Source of the DNA: Arthrobacter sp. SLBN-100
GTDB lineage: Bacteria > Actinomycetota > Actinomycetes > Actinomycetales > Micrococcaceae
NCBI RefSeq assembly: GCF_006715305.1
Contig: NZ_VFMY01000001.1
Location: 3,782,001 to 3,846,000 of the forward strand
Direction of reading: 5' to 3'
DNA length: 64,000 nucleotides
The notes under the pieces were generated by a model. It saw only the letters and a program-made list of their open reading frames with translations. It made no database searches and was not told the origin of the DNA. How positions within the stretch are numbered: position 1 is the first letter of the stretch; each line of letters begins with the position of its first letter. The translations under genes and the position numbers were made by a program. Shown piece by piece: positions 14,937-23,993 of this stretch.

Positions 14937-16079
14937 CTAGATCAGGCTGGCTGCCATGGACTCAATGGTCAACAGCGGGGCAACGTTGGTGGTGGTGATG
15001 CGTTCACGGGCTTTGTTGATGGCGTCCATCCGGGCAAGTGTGGCTTCTGGAGTAGAGCGGCCGGCAAACTCCTCCAATTCACTCCTGAGCTCAACGTTTA
15101 CGAGCTCCACAGCATTCCCGAGCTGGATAATCATCACATCCCGGTAGAAGGACAGCAGGTCTGTGAGGGTACGGTCCAGGGAATCGGTGACGGACCGCTT
15201 GGCGCGGCGCTTCTGGTCTTCCTCCAGCTGCTTCACCTGGCTCCGCATGGCCGGCGGGAGCGTGCCGGATTCGGGCGCTCCGAGCGTGGCCAGCAACGCG
15301 GCCTTCTCGGCGGCGTCGCGTTCCTCGTTGGAACTGGTGGCCTCTGCGGTGGCAATCTTTACCAGCTTTTCCGCCATCATCACCGCGGCGGTGACCCCGC
15401 GCAGTCCCAGCGGAAACCTCACCGTCTCCAGCCGGCGCTCCCGGGCCGCAGGGTCCCGGGCAAGCCGCCGGGCAATGCCCACATGGCTTTGCGCCGCCCG
15501 GGCCGCACGCTCCGCCAACGCGGGCTCCACGCCGTCGCGCTTCACCAGCAGGGCAGCCACGTCAGCGGCGGGCGGCAGGCGCAAAGCCACGCTGCGGCAG
15601 CGCGAGCGGATAGTCACCAGTACATCGGCGGGGGAGGGCGCGCACAGCATCCACACCGTCCGCGGGGTTGGCTCCTCGATGGCCTTCAGGAGGACGTTCG
15701 TGGTCCGCTCGGCCATCCGGTCTGCGTCCTCCACCACTATGATCCGCCAGCGGCCTGCTGATGGCCGGTTGCCTGCCGTGGCAACCAGTTCGCGGGCCTC
15801 ATCGATGGTGATGGTCACTTTTTCAGTCCGCACGAACGTGACGTCGGAGTGGGTTTCGCCCAGGATGGTCAGGCACGCGGGACACTGCCCGCAACCGCGC
15901 CGGGTGACATCCTCCTGGTCGCAGTTCAACGCCGCGGCAAAAGCTTTGGCTGCATTCGAACGGCCGGAGCCCGGCGGGCCGGTAAAGAGCCAGGCGTGCG
16001 TCAGGTTTTCGCCGCTGGCGGCCTGGCGCAATTGTTCGACGACGGCGGCCTGGCCCTGCAGGTCTTCCCATACGGTCAT
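14937..16079 (-). CDS. holB: DNA polymerase III subunit delta'
   Basis: The 380-residue protein is the delta' subunit of the clamp loader, which opens the beta clamp and loads it on primed DNA. An AAA+ core is visible: GPPGSGRS in the P-loop position, a four-cysteine zinc module starting CGQCPAC, IIVEDADRM at Walker B, and RSRCR, the SRC motif that provides the trans arginine finger. Bacterial delta' often has a degenerate P-loop; the Lys is Arg here. The start overlaps the tmk stop by four bases (ATGA), the usual actinobacterial tmk-holB order. Confidence 0.92.
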   Translation of the reverse strand: MTVWEDLQGQAAVVEQLRQAASGENLTHAWLFTGPPGSGRSNAAKAFAAALNCDQEDVTRRGCGQCPACLTILGETHSDVTFVRTEKVTITIDEARELVATAGNRPSAGRWRIIVVEDADRMAERTTNVLLKAIEEPTPRTVWMLCAPSPADVLVTIRSRCRSVALRLPPAADVAALLVKRDGVEPALAERAARAAQSHVGIARRLARDPAARERRLETVRFPLGLRGVTAAVMMAEKLVKIATAEATSSNEERDAAEKAALLATLGAPESGTLPPAMRSQVKQLEEDQKRRAKRSVTDSLDRTLTDLLSFYRDVMIIQLGNAVELVNVELRSELEEFAGRSTPEATLARMDAINKARERITTTNVAPLLTIESMAASLI

Positions 16080-16732
16080 GCGCTGCCCACCTCCGCGGCG
16101 GCCAGCAGGGCGTCCACGCGCTGGAGGATCTGCGCGGCCAGGTCATCGACGGGAAGATGCGCAGGAAGCACCAGGTAGGAGCCGGCGCGGCTGGCAGCCA
16201 GTTCCAGGAAGGCGTCCCGAATCCGCACGTGGAATTCGTCAGCTTCGGATTCCAGCCGGTCTTCGGCAGCATCCCCGGCAGTCCTGCGGCGGCGGCCCAC
16301 TTCAGGGTCAACGTCCAGCAGCACAGTGAGGTGGGGCTCCAGGCCCGAGGTGGCCCAGGCATTAATGGACCGCACGGCGTCCTTGCCGAGGGCCCGCCCG
16401 GCGCCCTGGTAGGCAACCGATGAATCTATATAGCGGTCCGTCAAAACCACCTCGCCGCGCTCAAGGGCGGGGCGGATGACCTGGGTTGCATGCGCTGCAC
16501 GTGAGGCGGCAAAGATCAGGGCTTCGGTGTGGGCATCGATGTGCCCCTGGCCGTGGTCCAGGACCAGGGACCGCAGTTTCTCGCCGATCGGGGTACCGCC
16601 GGGCTCCCGCGTGCGCAGGACAGTAAGGCCGCGCGATTCAAGGGCGTCCGCAAGCCGGGCTGCCTGGGTGGACTTGCCCGCGCCGTCCCCGCCCTCAAAT
16701 GCGATAAAAAGACCCGCCCCTTGTTTGCTCAC
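16076..16732 (-). CDS. tmk: Thymidylate kinase
   Basis: This 218-residue enzyme phosphorylates dTMP to dTDP with ATP, a step needed for dTTP supply. The P-loop FEGGDGAGKST is at residues about 12-22, the dTMP-binding and catalytic block is REPGGTPIGE and DRYIDSSVAYQG, and the LID region is RRRRTAGDAAEDRLE. The start is ATG 16732. It is the first gene of the minus-strand unit tmk-holB-hydrolase and is divergent from the trans-sulfuration gene, leaving 111 bases for two promoters. Confidence 0.95.
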   Translation of the reverse strand: MSKQGAGLFIAFEGGDGAGKSTQAARLADALESRGLTVLRTREPGGTPIGEKLRSLVLDHGQGHIDAHTEALIFAASRAAHATQVIRPALERGEVVLTDRYIDSSVAYQGAGRALGKDAVRSINAWATSGLEPHLTVLLDVDPEVGRRRRTAGDAAEDRLESEADEFHVRIRDAFLELAASRAGSYLVLPAHLPVDDLAAQILQRVDALLAAAEVGSA

Positions 16733-16843
16733 TGCACAAGCCTACCGATCCGCACCGCCAACCGCAGTTTGGTGCCGGTGCCATGTGGACAATGCAGGTA
16801 GCGGCTTTCGAGGCTCCGCGCAGCGAACAGTACGCTTTTCTCC

Positions 16844-18034
16844 ATGAGTCTTTCCGAACAGCAAGCAGCGTCCCTGGCGGCTGAGACGGTTGTGGTCGCC
16901 GCCGGACGCCCCCCGAGGGAGCGGGACCAGCCGGTCAATCCGCCCATCGTCCTGTCCTCCACCTACTTTGGCACTGGTCCGCTTGCTGACGGCGAGCGCG
17001 GCTATGGCCGGTACTCCAACCCCACCTGGGATCCCTTTGAAGAGGCGCTCGGCCAGCTCGAAGGCTCGGAACTGCCCGGCCTCCTCTATGCGTCCGGTCT
17101 GGCCGCCGTCAGTTCAGCACTCTCCCTCATCCCGGCCGGGGGAGTGCTCGTGATGCCGACGCACAGCTATTCCGGATCCCTGGTGATGGCCGCCGAACTT
17201 GCCCAAAAGGGTTTCATCGAACTCCGGACGGTGGACATAGCGGACACGGACGCCGTGAGGGAGGCCCTCTCGCCCCGGCATCCGGCCGCACGCGCCGCTG
17301 CCATGCTGTGGCTGGAGAGTCCCACGAATCCAATGCTGGGCATCGCCGACGTGCCTGCCCTCGCCGAAGCCGCGCACGCTGCCGGAGCCATCGTGGTCAC
17401 GGACAACACCTTTTCCACTCCCTTGGTCCAGCAGCCCCTGCTCCTGGGATCCGACGTCGTCCTGCATTCGGTGACCAAGTACCTGGCGGGCCATTCCGAC
17501 GTCGTCCTCGGCGCCCTGGTCACGTCCAATCCCGATATCCGTTCCGCACTCCTTCATCACCGGATTATCCACGGCGGGATCGCAGGCCCGTTCGAAGCCT
17601 GGCTGGCACTGCGCGGGCTGCGGACCCTCGCCCTGAGAATTGAGCGCTCCCAGGCCTCTGCCCTGGCCCTGGCGGAGCGGCTCGGGGCCCACCCGAGGGT
17701 CGAATCCCTCCGGTTCCCGGGCCTCCCTGCGGATCCCGGGCATGAACGGGCGAAGGCACAGATGAAGGGCTTCGGCTCGATTATCTGCATCCAGGTGGCA
17801 CCGGTGGGAGATCTCAGCGGCGCGGCCGCCGCGGACGCGCTGGTGCAGGCGCTGGAACTGTGGCTTCCGGCGACGTCACTGGGCGGGGTTGAATCCCTGA
17901 TCGAACGCCGCCGCCGGCATACCGCGGAACCGGCCAGTGTTCCCGAAAACCTGGTACGGCTGAGCGTCGGCATTGAAAACGTCGAGGACCTTTGGGCTGA
18001 CCTGAAGCAGGCGCTGGACGCGTTGGGCGGCTAG
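16844..18034 (+). CDS. Trans-sulfuration family PLP enzyme (cystathionine gamma-synthase-like)
   Basis: The 396-residue product is a Cys/Met metabolism PLP-dependent enzyme. Visible features: RYSNPTWDPFEEALGQLEG near residue 50, the PLP-phosphate Tyr/Arg region, WLESPTNPMLGIAD, DNTFSTPLVQQPLLLGSD, and the Schiff-base Lys in SVTKYLAGHSDVVLGAL. The family includes cystathionine gamma-synthase, cystathionine gamma-lyase and O-succinylhomoserine sulfhydrylase; the sequence alone does not separate these with confidence. Start ATG 16844. It stands next to a DUF2516 gene that begins 9 bases after its stop, so the two may be co-transcribed. Confidence 0.85.
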   Translation: MSLSEQQAASLAAETVVVAAGRPPRERDQPVNPPIVLSSTYFGTGPLADGERGYGRYSNPTWDPFEEALGQLEGSELPGLLYASGLAAVSSALSLIPAGGVLVMPTHSYSGSLVMAAELAQKGFIELRTVDIADTDAVREALSPRHPAARAAAMLWLESPTNPMLGIADVPALAEAAHAAGAIVVTDNTFSTPLVQQPLLLGSDVVLHSVTKYLAGHSDVVLGALVTSNPDIRSALLHHRIIHGGIAGPFEAWLALRGLRTLALRIERSQASALALAERLGAHPRVESLRFPGLPADPGHERAKAQMKGFGSIICIQVAPVGDLSGAAAADALVQALELWLPATSLGGVESLIERRRRHTAEPASVPENLVRLSVGIENVEDLWADLKQALDALGG

Positions 18035-18043
18035 GCTGGGCTT

Positions 18044-18397
18044 GTGGACGGTGAACTGATTATTCGGCTTGTGGAACAGGCAATTTTCTTTATTCTTGCC
18101 CTGGTGGCGCTCGGACTTGAGCTGTGGGCCGTGGTGGACTGCGCCCGCCACCGGGCAAATGCGTTCGAAGCCACGGGCAAGAGGACCAAGACTTTCTGGC
18201 TGGCTCTGACAGGCGGCGCCGCCCTCGTAGGCGTCATCTCGTTTTTCAGCAGCGGCGGCGGCTTTTTCGGCACGCTGGGGCTGTTCGGGCTCGCGGCCGT
18301 CGTCGCAGCGTCCGTCTACTTGGCCGACGTCCGGCCGGCAGTAAAGGACGCTGGCCGCGGCGGCAGCCGCAACACCGGCCCCTACGGGCCCTGGTGA
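18044..18397 (+). CDS. DUF2516 family membrane protein
   Basis: The 117-residue product starts at GTG 18044. It has three membrane segments: QAIFFILALVALGLELWAV, a middle one in WLALTGGAALVGVISFF, and LGLFGLAAVVAASVYL. The VDCARHR motif after the first segment and the DVRPAVK motif after the last are characteristic of the actinobacterial DUF2516 family. Its role is unknown. Confidence 0.85.
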   Translation: MDGELIIRLVEQAIFFILALVALGLELWAVVDCARHRANAFEATGKRTKTFWLALTGGAALVGVISFFSSGGGFFGTLGLFGLAAVVAASVYLADVRPAVKDAGRGGSRNTGPYGPW

Positions 18398-18438
18398 CCT
18401 ACGGGCCCGGCTGATGCCCCTGACTTAATCGGGCTTAT

Positions 18439-19284
18439 CTACCCGCGGGGCGCCACTGCTTCCCAGCCCACCGTCAGCTCTCCCAGCCGCCACCGTGCCG
18501 GCCCGTCCTGCACCGGCCACCCGGCGTCGCGCAAAAGGCGGCACATGGATTGCCAGCGCTGCCGGTTGCCGAACGCTGCCAGCGGGGCGGATTCCAGCCA
18601 GAACCGGTCCATGGCCTGCATCAGGGCGTGCACCGGTTCACCGGGGACATTGCGGTGGATCAACGCCTTGGGCAGCCGCTCCGCCACGTCGGAAGGCAGG
18701 GCGAAACTGCCGAACCGGACGGAAATGCTGAGCGAGAGCGGCCGCTCGGCGTCCAGTGCAACCCACGTGACCCGCCGCCCGATCTCGTCGCAGGTGCCAT
18801 CGATGAACAGGCCGTCCGCGGACAGCCGGTCCTGCACCAGCCGCCAGATGCCTGCCACATCCGCTTCCTCATACTGCCGCAGCACGTTAAAGGCGCGCAC
18901 CAGCACCGGCCTGCCCGGAACAGGAATTTCGAAACCGCCCACGTGGAAGCTCAAGCCGGGCCGCTGAAGGGGCAGGGCTGCGCGGACGCGGTCCGGCTCG
19001 ATCTCGATCCCGCACACCTGGACATCCGGCCGGACAGCAGAGAGGCGTTCAAAAAGTTCGACGGCGGTGGCCGGGGTGGCGCCGTACCCCAGGTCCACCA
19101 CCAGGGGGCTTGCCGCGGACCGGAGCCGCCAGGCCTGCGGCCCGGTCAACCAGCGGTCCAGCCGGCGCATCCGGTTGGGGTTGGTGGTGCCCCGGGTAAC
19201 GTTGCCTACCGGCCGGCCCTGCCTGCCGGCCGGGTTCCTGCCGGTGATGTGCGGGGAAGTCACCCGTTCAGCTTTTTGCACCAC
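18439..19284 (-). CDS. Class I SAM-dependent methyltransferase-like protein
   Basis: The 281-residue product has a Rossmann methyltransferase core: [20 protein letters not shown] carries the SAM-binding motif I (a D-x-G-x-G variant), [11 protein letters not shown] motif II, then FHVGGFEIP. The C-terminal half ([40 protein letters not shown]) is conserved in Arthrobacter relatives but has no known substrate. The first 50 residues are basic and disordered, and a later start is possible. It is convergent with DUF2516 and divergent from gpmA. Confidence 0.7.
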   Translation of the reverse strand: MVQKAERVTSPHITGRNPAGRQGRPVGNVTRGTTNPNRMRRLDRWLTGPQAWRLRSAASPLVVDLGYGATPATAVELFERLSAVRPDVQVCGIEIEPDRVRAALPLQRPGLSFHVGGFEIPVPGRPVLVRAFNVLRQYEEADVAGIWRLVQDRLSADGLFIDGTCDEIGRRVTWVALDAERPLSLSISVRFGSFALPSDVAERLPKALIHRNVPGEPVHALMQAMDRFWLESAPLAAFGNRQRWQSMCRLLRDAGWPVQDGPARWRLGELTVGWEAVAPRG

Positions 19285-19399
19285 CGCCCAACCTTATCGT
19301 TGCGGCCTCACCGATCGTGCCGGGCCGCTTCGTGACGCTCGAGGGGCTGCGCCTGTAACGCTGGGCGGGCGGCAGCGGCGCTCGGCTAGGATGAAAATC

Positions 19400-20146
19400 A
19401 TGACTTACAAGCTGATTCTGCTGCGCCACGGCCACAGCGAATGGAACGCCAAGAACCTTTTCACCGGCTGGGTGGACGTAGACCTCAACGACCAGGGCCG
19501 TACGGAAGCAGCACGGGGCGGGGAGCTCCTGGTTGAGAACAATGTTCTCCCGGACATCCTGTACACCTCCCTGTTGAAGCGCGCCATCAACACCGCCAAC
19601 ATTGCGCTGGACAAAGCTGACCGCGGTTGGATCCCGGTCAAGCGGGACTGGCGCCTCAACGAACGCCACTACGGTGCCCTGCAGGGCAAGGACAAGGCCC
19701 AGACCCTGGCCGAATACGGCGAAGAGCAGTTCATGGAGTGGCGCCGTTCCTACGACACCCCGCCGCCGCCCCTGGACGACAACTCCGAGTTCTCCCAGGC
19801 CCACGACCCCCGCTATGCAGATCTCGGCGATGCCCTCCCGCGCACCGAGTGCCTGAAGGACGTCCTGGTGCGGCTCCTGCCTTACTGGGAATCGGACATC
19901 AAGGAAGACCTGAAGGCCGGCAAGACCGTCCTGGTTACCGCCCACGGCAACTCGCTGCGCGCACTGGTCAAGCACCTTGACGGCATCAGCGACGAAGCCA
20001 TCGCAGGCCTGAACATCCCCACCGGCATCCCGCTGGTCTATGACCTGGACGAAGACTTCCAGCCGGTCAAGCCGGGCGGCACGTACCTCGATCCCGACGC
20101 CGCTGCAGAGGCGATCCTGGCAGTCGCCAACCAGGGCAAAAAATAA
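19400..20146 (+). CDS. gpmA: 2,3-bisphosphoglycerate-dependent phosphoglycerate mutase
   Basis: This glycolytic enzyme interconverts 3- and 2-phosphoglycerate through a phospho-histidine. The 248-residue length is typical. The catalytic [10 protein letters not shown] (RHG motif) is at residues 6-15, [11 protein letters not shown] and YDTPPPP follow, and the second His is in [10 protein letters not shown] chose ATG 19400 because [11 protein letters not shown] is the family's normal N-terminus; an ATG at 19391 is in frame. The gene ends before a strong two-way terminator shared with phoU. Confidence 0.95.
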   Translation: MTYKLILLRHGHSEWNAKNLFTGWVDVDLNDQGRTEAARGGELLVENNVLPDILYTSLLKRAINTANIALDKADRGWIPVKRDWRLNERHYGALQGKDKAQTLAEYGEEQFMEWRRSYDTPPPPLDDNSEFSQAHDPRYADLGDALPRTECLKDVLVRLLPYWESDIKEDLKAGKTVLVTAHGNSLRALVKHLDGISDEAIAGLNIPTGIPLVYDLDEDFQPVKPGGTYLDPDAAAEAILAVANQGKK

Positions 20147-20238
20147 GGCTTCGTCGAGAATCCCGCTGGCTGCTCGGTCGTCCCTCCCTTAGACGCAGCT
20201 CAGCCGGGATCCTGACTGCGCATTTGTAAAACGTACGA

Positions 20239-20280
20239 CGGCGGGCCGGTCACTTTTAGTGACCGGCCCGCCGTGTCTTT
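20239..20280. terminator. Bidirectional terminator between gpmA and phoU
   Basis: A perfect 15-base stem (CGGCGGGCCGGTCAC and its complement) with loop TTTTA, followed by TGTCTTTT on the plus strand and by a T-containing tail on the minus strand. It separates the convergent genes. Confidence 0.9.
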
Positions 20281-20296
20281 TCCGCAGCGTTTGCTG

Positions 20297-20959
20297 TCAG
20301 CTGTGCTCGGTGGCGTTCGGCTGCCAGGCGCCGGTCACCAGGTAGGTGACCTTTTGCGCCACGGAGACGCCGTGGTCCGCAAAGCGCTCGAAGTACCGGC
20401 TGGCCAGCGCCACGTCCACGGTGGTGGCGGGCGTCTCGTCCCAATCCGGAGCCGCGATGGCCTTGAAAACGCTGAGGTGCAGATCGTTGATGGCCGTGTT
20501 TGCCTTCAGGATGTCCCGGGCCACCTCGAGGTCACGGGTCTCCAGGAGGACGGTGAGCTTGTCAGCAATTTCCTGGTCCAGGTCCGCCATGCTCTTGAAC
20601 GTTGCCGTCATGGATTCCGGGATGACGTTCGAGGGGTAGCGGAGGCGCGCCAGCTGGGCGATGTGCCGGGCGAGGTCACCCATGCGCTCCAATGAGGCGC
20701 TCATCCGCAGGGACCCCACGATCATCCGCAGGTCGCTGGCAACTGGGCCTTGCAGCGCCAGGATGTCGATGGCCCGTTCGTCCAGGCTGTTCTGCAGGAA
20801 GTCGATGCGGGCGTCCGCAGCGATCACATCCTGGGCAAGATCCACGTCCGCCACCTGGAGCGAGGTGGTGGCCTTGTCCATCGCCTCGCTGACCAGCCGC
20901 GAGATCTCCACCAGCTGGTCACCAACCTGGGTGAGCTCTTCCTGAAAAACCTTACGCAC
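20297..20959 (-). CDS. phoU: Phosphate transport regulator PhoU
   Basis: The 220-residue all-helical protein links the phosphate ABC transporter to the SenX3-RegX3 two-component system and keeps the kinase quiet when phosphate is plentiful. The start is the GTG at 20959 (product begins RKVFQEELTQVGDQL; AAGGAAAGG upstream). A longer frame to 20998 lacks a ribosome site. PhoU signatures: ARIDFLQNSLDE with the metal-binding E/D cluster, LRMIVGSLRMSASLERMGDLA in the first repeat and RYFERFADHGVSVAQKVTYL in the second. It is divergent from senX3, with a PHO-box-like repeat in the gap. Confidence 0.93.
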   Translation of the reverse strand: MRKVFQEELTQVGDQLVEISRLVSEAMDKATTSLQVADVDLAQDVIAADARIDFLQNSLDERAIDILALQGPVASDLRMIVGSLRMSASLERMGDLARHIAQLARLRYPSNVIPESMTATFKSMADLDQEIADKLTVLLETRDLEVARDILKANTAINDLHLSVFKAIAAPDWDETPATTVDVALASRYFERFADHGVSVAQKVTYLVTGAWQPNATEHS

Positions 20960-21054
20960 GTGGGCGTCCTTTCCTTGGAACTCCCGTCCCGCCCGCACCC
21001 GGGCAGGAGGAATTCATGTCGCCGTTCGGCAGTCCAACTCGTTACTCTGCCAGT

Positions 21055-21098
21055 ATCGGGTAAACGGTTGAGCCTTTGAAGATGAACGTTAGTTGAAC
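21055..21098 (-). promoter_or_regulatory. Candidate PHO box (11-base direct repeats)
   Basis: On the minus strand four consecutive 11-base units read GTTCAACTAAC, GTTCATCTTCA, a degenerate unit, and GTTTACCCGAT. PHO boxes bound by actinobacterial PhoP/RegX3 regulators are 11-base repeats starting GTTCACC. The site lies between phoU and senX3, about 60 bases from the senX3 start, so autoregulation is likely. Binding is inferred. Confidence 0.55.
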
Positions 21099-21157
21099 CG
21101 TTGGCGCAGCAGCTCCGGACGTGCCGATGGCCGCGTGCCAGAGCATAAGGTGGAGCT

Positions 21158-22408
21158 GTGGATCCTATGCTCATCGGCCTGGTCGCCGGCCTCATTGGCC
21201 TGGCGCTCGGTACCTTCGGAGTGCTTGCCTACAGGGTCAGCGAGAAGCAGCGGCACCTGCTGGAGGTCGACGCCGATGAACCCGCGCTGCCGGCCGGTGC
21301 AGCCGAGGTGCTGGCCGTCGTCGGACGGGCCTTTGTGGTGGTGGACGCCGTGGACGGCGTGGTGCGCGCCAGTCCCGCCGCCTACGCCTACGGGCTGGTC
21401 CGCGGGCACACCGTGGTCCACCGGGAACTGCTGGACATGACGGCAGGAGTCCGGCGCGACGGGGTGATCCTGGAGAAACAGCTGGAGCTGCCGCGCGGAC
21501 CACTGGGGCAGGGCACCATCATTGTCCAGGTGCGCGCAGCCATGCTCGGTGAGGAATATATCCTCCTGCTGGCAGACGACCGCACGGAGATCACCCGTAC
21601 CGAGGAAATCCGCAACGACTTCGTAGCCAACGTCTCCCACGAACTGAAGACTCCCGTCGGCGCCATTTCCCTGCTCGCAGAAGCCCTTGAGTCCTCGGCC
21701 GACGACGAAGAGGCGGTGCGCCGGTTCGCCAAGCGAATGCACAAGGAGTCCGGCCGCCTCGCTGCCCTGGTGCAGGACATCATCGAACTTTCCCGGCTTC
21801 AGGGCGCCAGCGTCACGCACGAGGGCGGCCCCGTTGACGTCAACGCGGTGATTGCGGAGGCCGTGGACCGTTCCCAACTCCCTGCCGAAAACAAGAACAT
21901 CCGCATCGTCGTTGGCGGCCGGACCGAGGGAATGGTCTTCGGCGACCAGGACCTCCTGGTGACTGCGCTGCGGAATCTGATCGACAACGCCATCCGCTAC
22001 TCCGCGGCGAACACCCGGGTAGGCATCGGTGTCCGGTCCAGGGACGGCGTGGTTTCGATCTCCGTGACGGACCAGGGCGAGGGACTCAGTGCAGAGGACC
22101 AGGAGCGGGTCTTCGAGCGTTTCTACCGCGTTGACGCGGCCCGGTCCCGCCATACCGGCGGCACGGGGCTTGGACTCAGCATCGTCAAACACGTCGCCTC
22201 CAACCACGGAGGGGAAGTGAGCCTGTGGTCCCAGCCCGGCCAGGGTTCCACGTTCACCCTCCGGCTCCCTGAGATGGAGGGGCAGGACGGTGAGGAAGAG
22301 CTTCCGCTGCCGGCAGTCCGGAGCGCGTCCGGGCAAGGGCCGGTAAAGCCAGCCGTCACGCAAGTACCACGCGCCGCAGGCGCAAAAGAACGAGGAGCTA
22401 GCGCTTGA
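21158..22408 (+). CDS. senX3: Sensor histidine kinase SenX3
   Basis: The 416-residue kinase starts at GTG 21158. Residues 5-25 form one membrane helix. A PAS-like sensory domain follows (about 48-140), then the DHp domain with phospho-acceptor His161 in NVSHELKTPVGAI. The ATP-binding domain has the N box (LRNLIDNAIRYS), DQGEGLS, the F box (ERFYRVD) and the G box (GGTGLGLSIV). SenX3 senses phosphate status together with PhoU and the Pst transporter and phosphorylates RegX3. Its stop overlaps the regX3 start by four bases (TTGA). Confidence 0.93.
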   Translation: MDPMLIGLVAGLIGLALGTFGVLAYRVSEKQRHLLEVDADEPALPAGAAEVLAVVGRAFVVVDAVDGVVRASPAAYAYGLVRGHTVVHRELLDMTAGVRRDGVILEKQLELPRGPLGQGTIIVQVRAAMLGEEYILLLADDRTEITRTEEIRNDFVANVSHELKTPVGAISLLAEALESSADDEEAVRRFAKRMHKESGRLAALVQDIIELSRLQGASVTHEGGPVDVNAVIAEAVDRSQLPAENKNIRIVVGGRTEGMVFGDQDLLVTALRNLIDNAIRYSAANTRVGIGVRSRDGVVSISVTDQGEGLSAEDQERVFERFYRVDAARSRHTGGTGLGLSIVKHVASNHGGEVSLWSQPGQGSTFTLRLPEMEGQDGEEELPLPAVRSASGQGPVKPAVTQVPRAAGAKERGASA

Positions 22409-23085
22409 GCAGGATTTTGATTGTGGAGGACGAGGAATCGTTCAGCGATCCCTTGTCCTATCTACTGGGCAAGGAAGGGTACGAGGTGGAAGTGGTGGAC
22501 AACGGGCTGGACGCCATCACCGAATTCGACCGGAACGGAGCAGACCTTGTTTTGCTGGACCTCCAGCTTCCCGGGCTGCCCGGCACGGAGGTCTGCCGCC
22601 AGTTGCGCCAGCGCTCCAGTGTCCCGGTGATTATGCTGACGGCCAAGGACGCCGAAATCGACAAGGTAGTGGGCCTGGAACTGGGTGCCGATGACTACGT
22701 CACCAAGCCCTACTCCTCCCGTGAACTGGTGGCCAGGGTCAGGGCTGTCCTGCGCCGCCAGGGCGAACCTGAGGAGCTGATCTCTTCCACAGTCCAGGCT
22801 GGCCCCGTGCGGATGGACATTGAACGCCACGTGGTCAGCGTGGGCGGGGAGCAGGTGCTGCTTCCGTTGAAAGAGTTCGAACTCCTGGAGATGCTCCTGC
22901 GCAACTCGGGCCGGGTGCTCACGCGCGGCCAGCTCATAGACCGTGTGTGGGGCTCCGACTACGTGGGCGACACCAAAACCCTCGATGTCCACGTCAAGCG
23001 GCTGCGAGGCAAGATTGAACCCGACCCCTCAGCGCCCCGGTACCTGGTGACGGTCCGCGGACTCGGCTACAAGTTCGAGCCGTAA
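22405..23085 (+). CDS. regX3: Response regulator RegX3
   Basis: This 226-residue OmpR/PhoB-type regulator starts at TTG 22405, overlapping the senX3 stop. The receiver domain has the acidic pair in VEDEE, the phospho-acceptor Asp52 in LLDLQLPG, and LTAKD. The winged-helix DNA-binding domain covers about 130-226 (LLPLKEFELLEMLLRNSGRV, TLDVHVKRLRGKIE, VRGLGYKFEP). It activates phosphate-starvation genes through PHO-box repeats, one of which may lie upstream of senX3. The frame ends before a strong terminator. Confidence 0.94.
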   Translation: MSRILIVEDEESFSDPLSYLLGKEGYEVEVVDNGLDAITEFDRNGADLVLLDLQLPGLPGTEVCRQLRQRSSVPVIMLTAKDAEIDKVVGLELGADDYVTKPYSSRELVARVRAVLRRQGEPEELISSTVQAGPVRMDIERHVVSVGGEQVLLPLKEFELLEMLLRNSGRVLTRGQLIDRVWGSDYVGDTKTLDVHVKRLRGKIEPDPSAPRYLVTVRGLGYKFEP

Positions 23086-23110
23086 CGGTCCCTTGGAGGC
23101 GGAGAGGTGC

Positions 23111-23146
23111 GAAAAAGGGAGGAGCCGCCTGGCCCCTCCCTTTTTC
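23111..23146. terminator. Bidirectional terminator after regX3
   Basis: AAAAAGGGAGG ... CCTCCCTTTTT: a GC stem extended by A/T runs on both sides, so it works for regX3 and for the convergent lipoprotein gene. Confidence 0.85.
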
Positions 23147-23173
23147 GTGTCCGTGCTTCTGCGGGCTTGCGGC

Positions 23174-23737
23174 CTAGTGGGCGTTGCCGCCTCCGCGTTC
23201 GGAGGCGGTCGGCGACGGGGCGGGCGTGGTGCTCGGCGAAGGAGAGCTGCCCGCAGGCAGGTATTCCTTGTACTCTTCGAGCGTGGCGTTCAGGACGGGG
23301 ACCTTGACCGTGTTGCTGACGTTGGTGCCGTTTTCATTGATCTTCACGTCAACCAGTGAACCGGGGGCGCCGCCGGTGGTACTCAGGATTGCTTCGTCCG
23401 AGCTTTCGTTCAGCAGCGTGTACGAGTTGGCCTTGACAGGAACTTCGGTCTGGGAGCCTTCGGCCCCGTTGAGCTTCAGCGTTACATCCTTGGAAGATGA
23501 GTTGTAGACGGCGCCGATCAGGCGGCCCGGCTCCTTCTCGCCCGAGGAAACGATGAGCATGTTCCGCAGCTTGAGCGGTCCGAGGTCGGTGTTGATGCCG
23601 TCTGAGGACTGGTACTGCTCGCTCGTTTGCTGGGGATTGGTGTAGCCGCAGCCTGACGCCAGCAATCCGATGCCAAGGGCGGCAGCCGTCAGTGCCAATT
23701 TGCCGCGCTGGGCCCGGTTCATCGCAATGGAACGCAC
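23174..23737 (-). CDS. Lipoprotein of unknown function (187 aa)
   Basis: The start is GTG 23737, with GAGGAG nine bases upstream. A lipobox (L-L-A-S-G-C, Cys30) follows a hydrophobic segment, so the protein is membrane-anchored outside the cell. The body of about 115 residues is beta-rich (LKLRNMLIVSSGE, RLIGAVYNSSSKDVTLKL), resembling small immunoglobulin-like accessory domains. The last 25 residues are a Pro/Ser/Thr tail. Homologues of this type occur beside regX3 and carD in related genomes as I recall, but the function is not known. Confidence 0.75.
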   Translation of the reverse strand: MRSIAMNRAQRGKLALTAAALGIGLLASGCGYTNPQQTSEQYQSSDGINTDLGPLKLRNMLIVSSGEKEPGRLIGAVYNSSSKDVTLKLNGAEGSQTEVPVKANSYTLLNESSDEAILSTTGGAPGSLVDVKINENGTNVSNTVKVPVLNATLEEYKEYLPAGSSPSPSTTPAPSPTASERGGGNAH

Positions 23738-23993
23738 GTCACGTACTCCTCGAGAGTCTTGAAAGAATTTTCAGGCATAGCCTATCGGGAAAGCTGCCCA
23801 AACGAGGATTCGGACCGGTCACATGACCCTTGGCAGCGCACGCGCGATGCACTATTATCCGCGTTCGTCAAGGGGGTCAAGGGGGTCGATTGTGCTGTTT
23901 TTCCGCGGATTTTCGCGGTTCAGCGCCCTTTTGCCGGCCGGTCATATGCCTGAATCGTGATAAACTGGTCTGCGGGAAAGGGGAAATGTCCAC

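Noticed and set aside
13965..15761. Plus-strand frame of nearly 600 codons over the hydrolase and holB genes
   Set aside because: It is antisense to two well-supported genes; high GC content keeps this frame open by chance.
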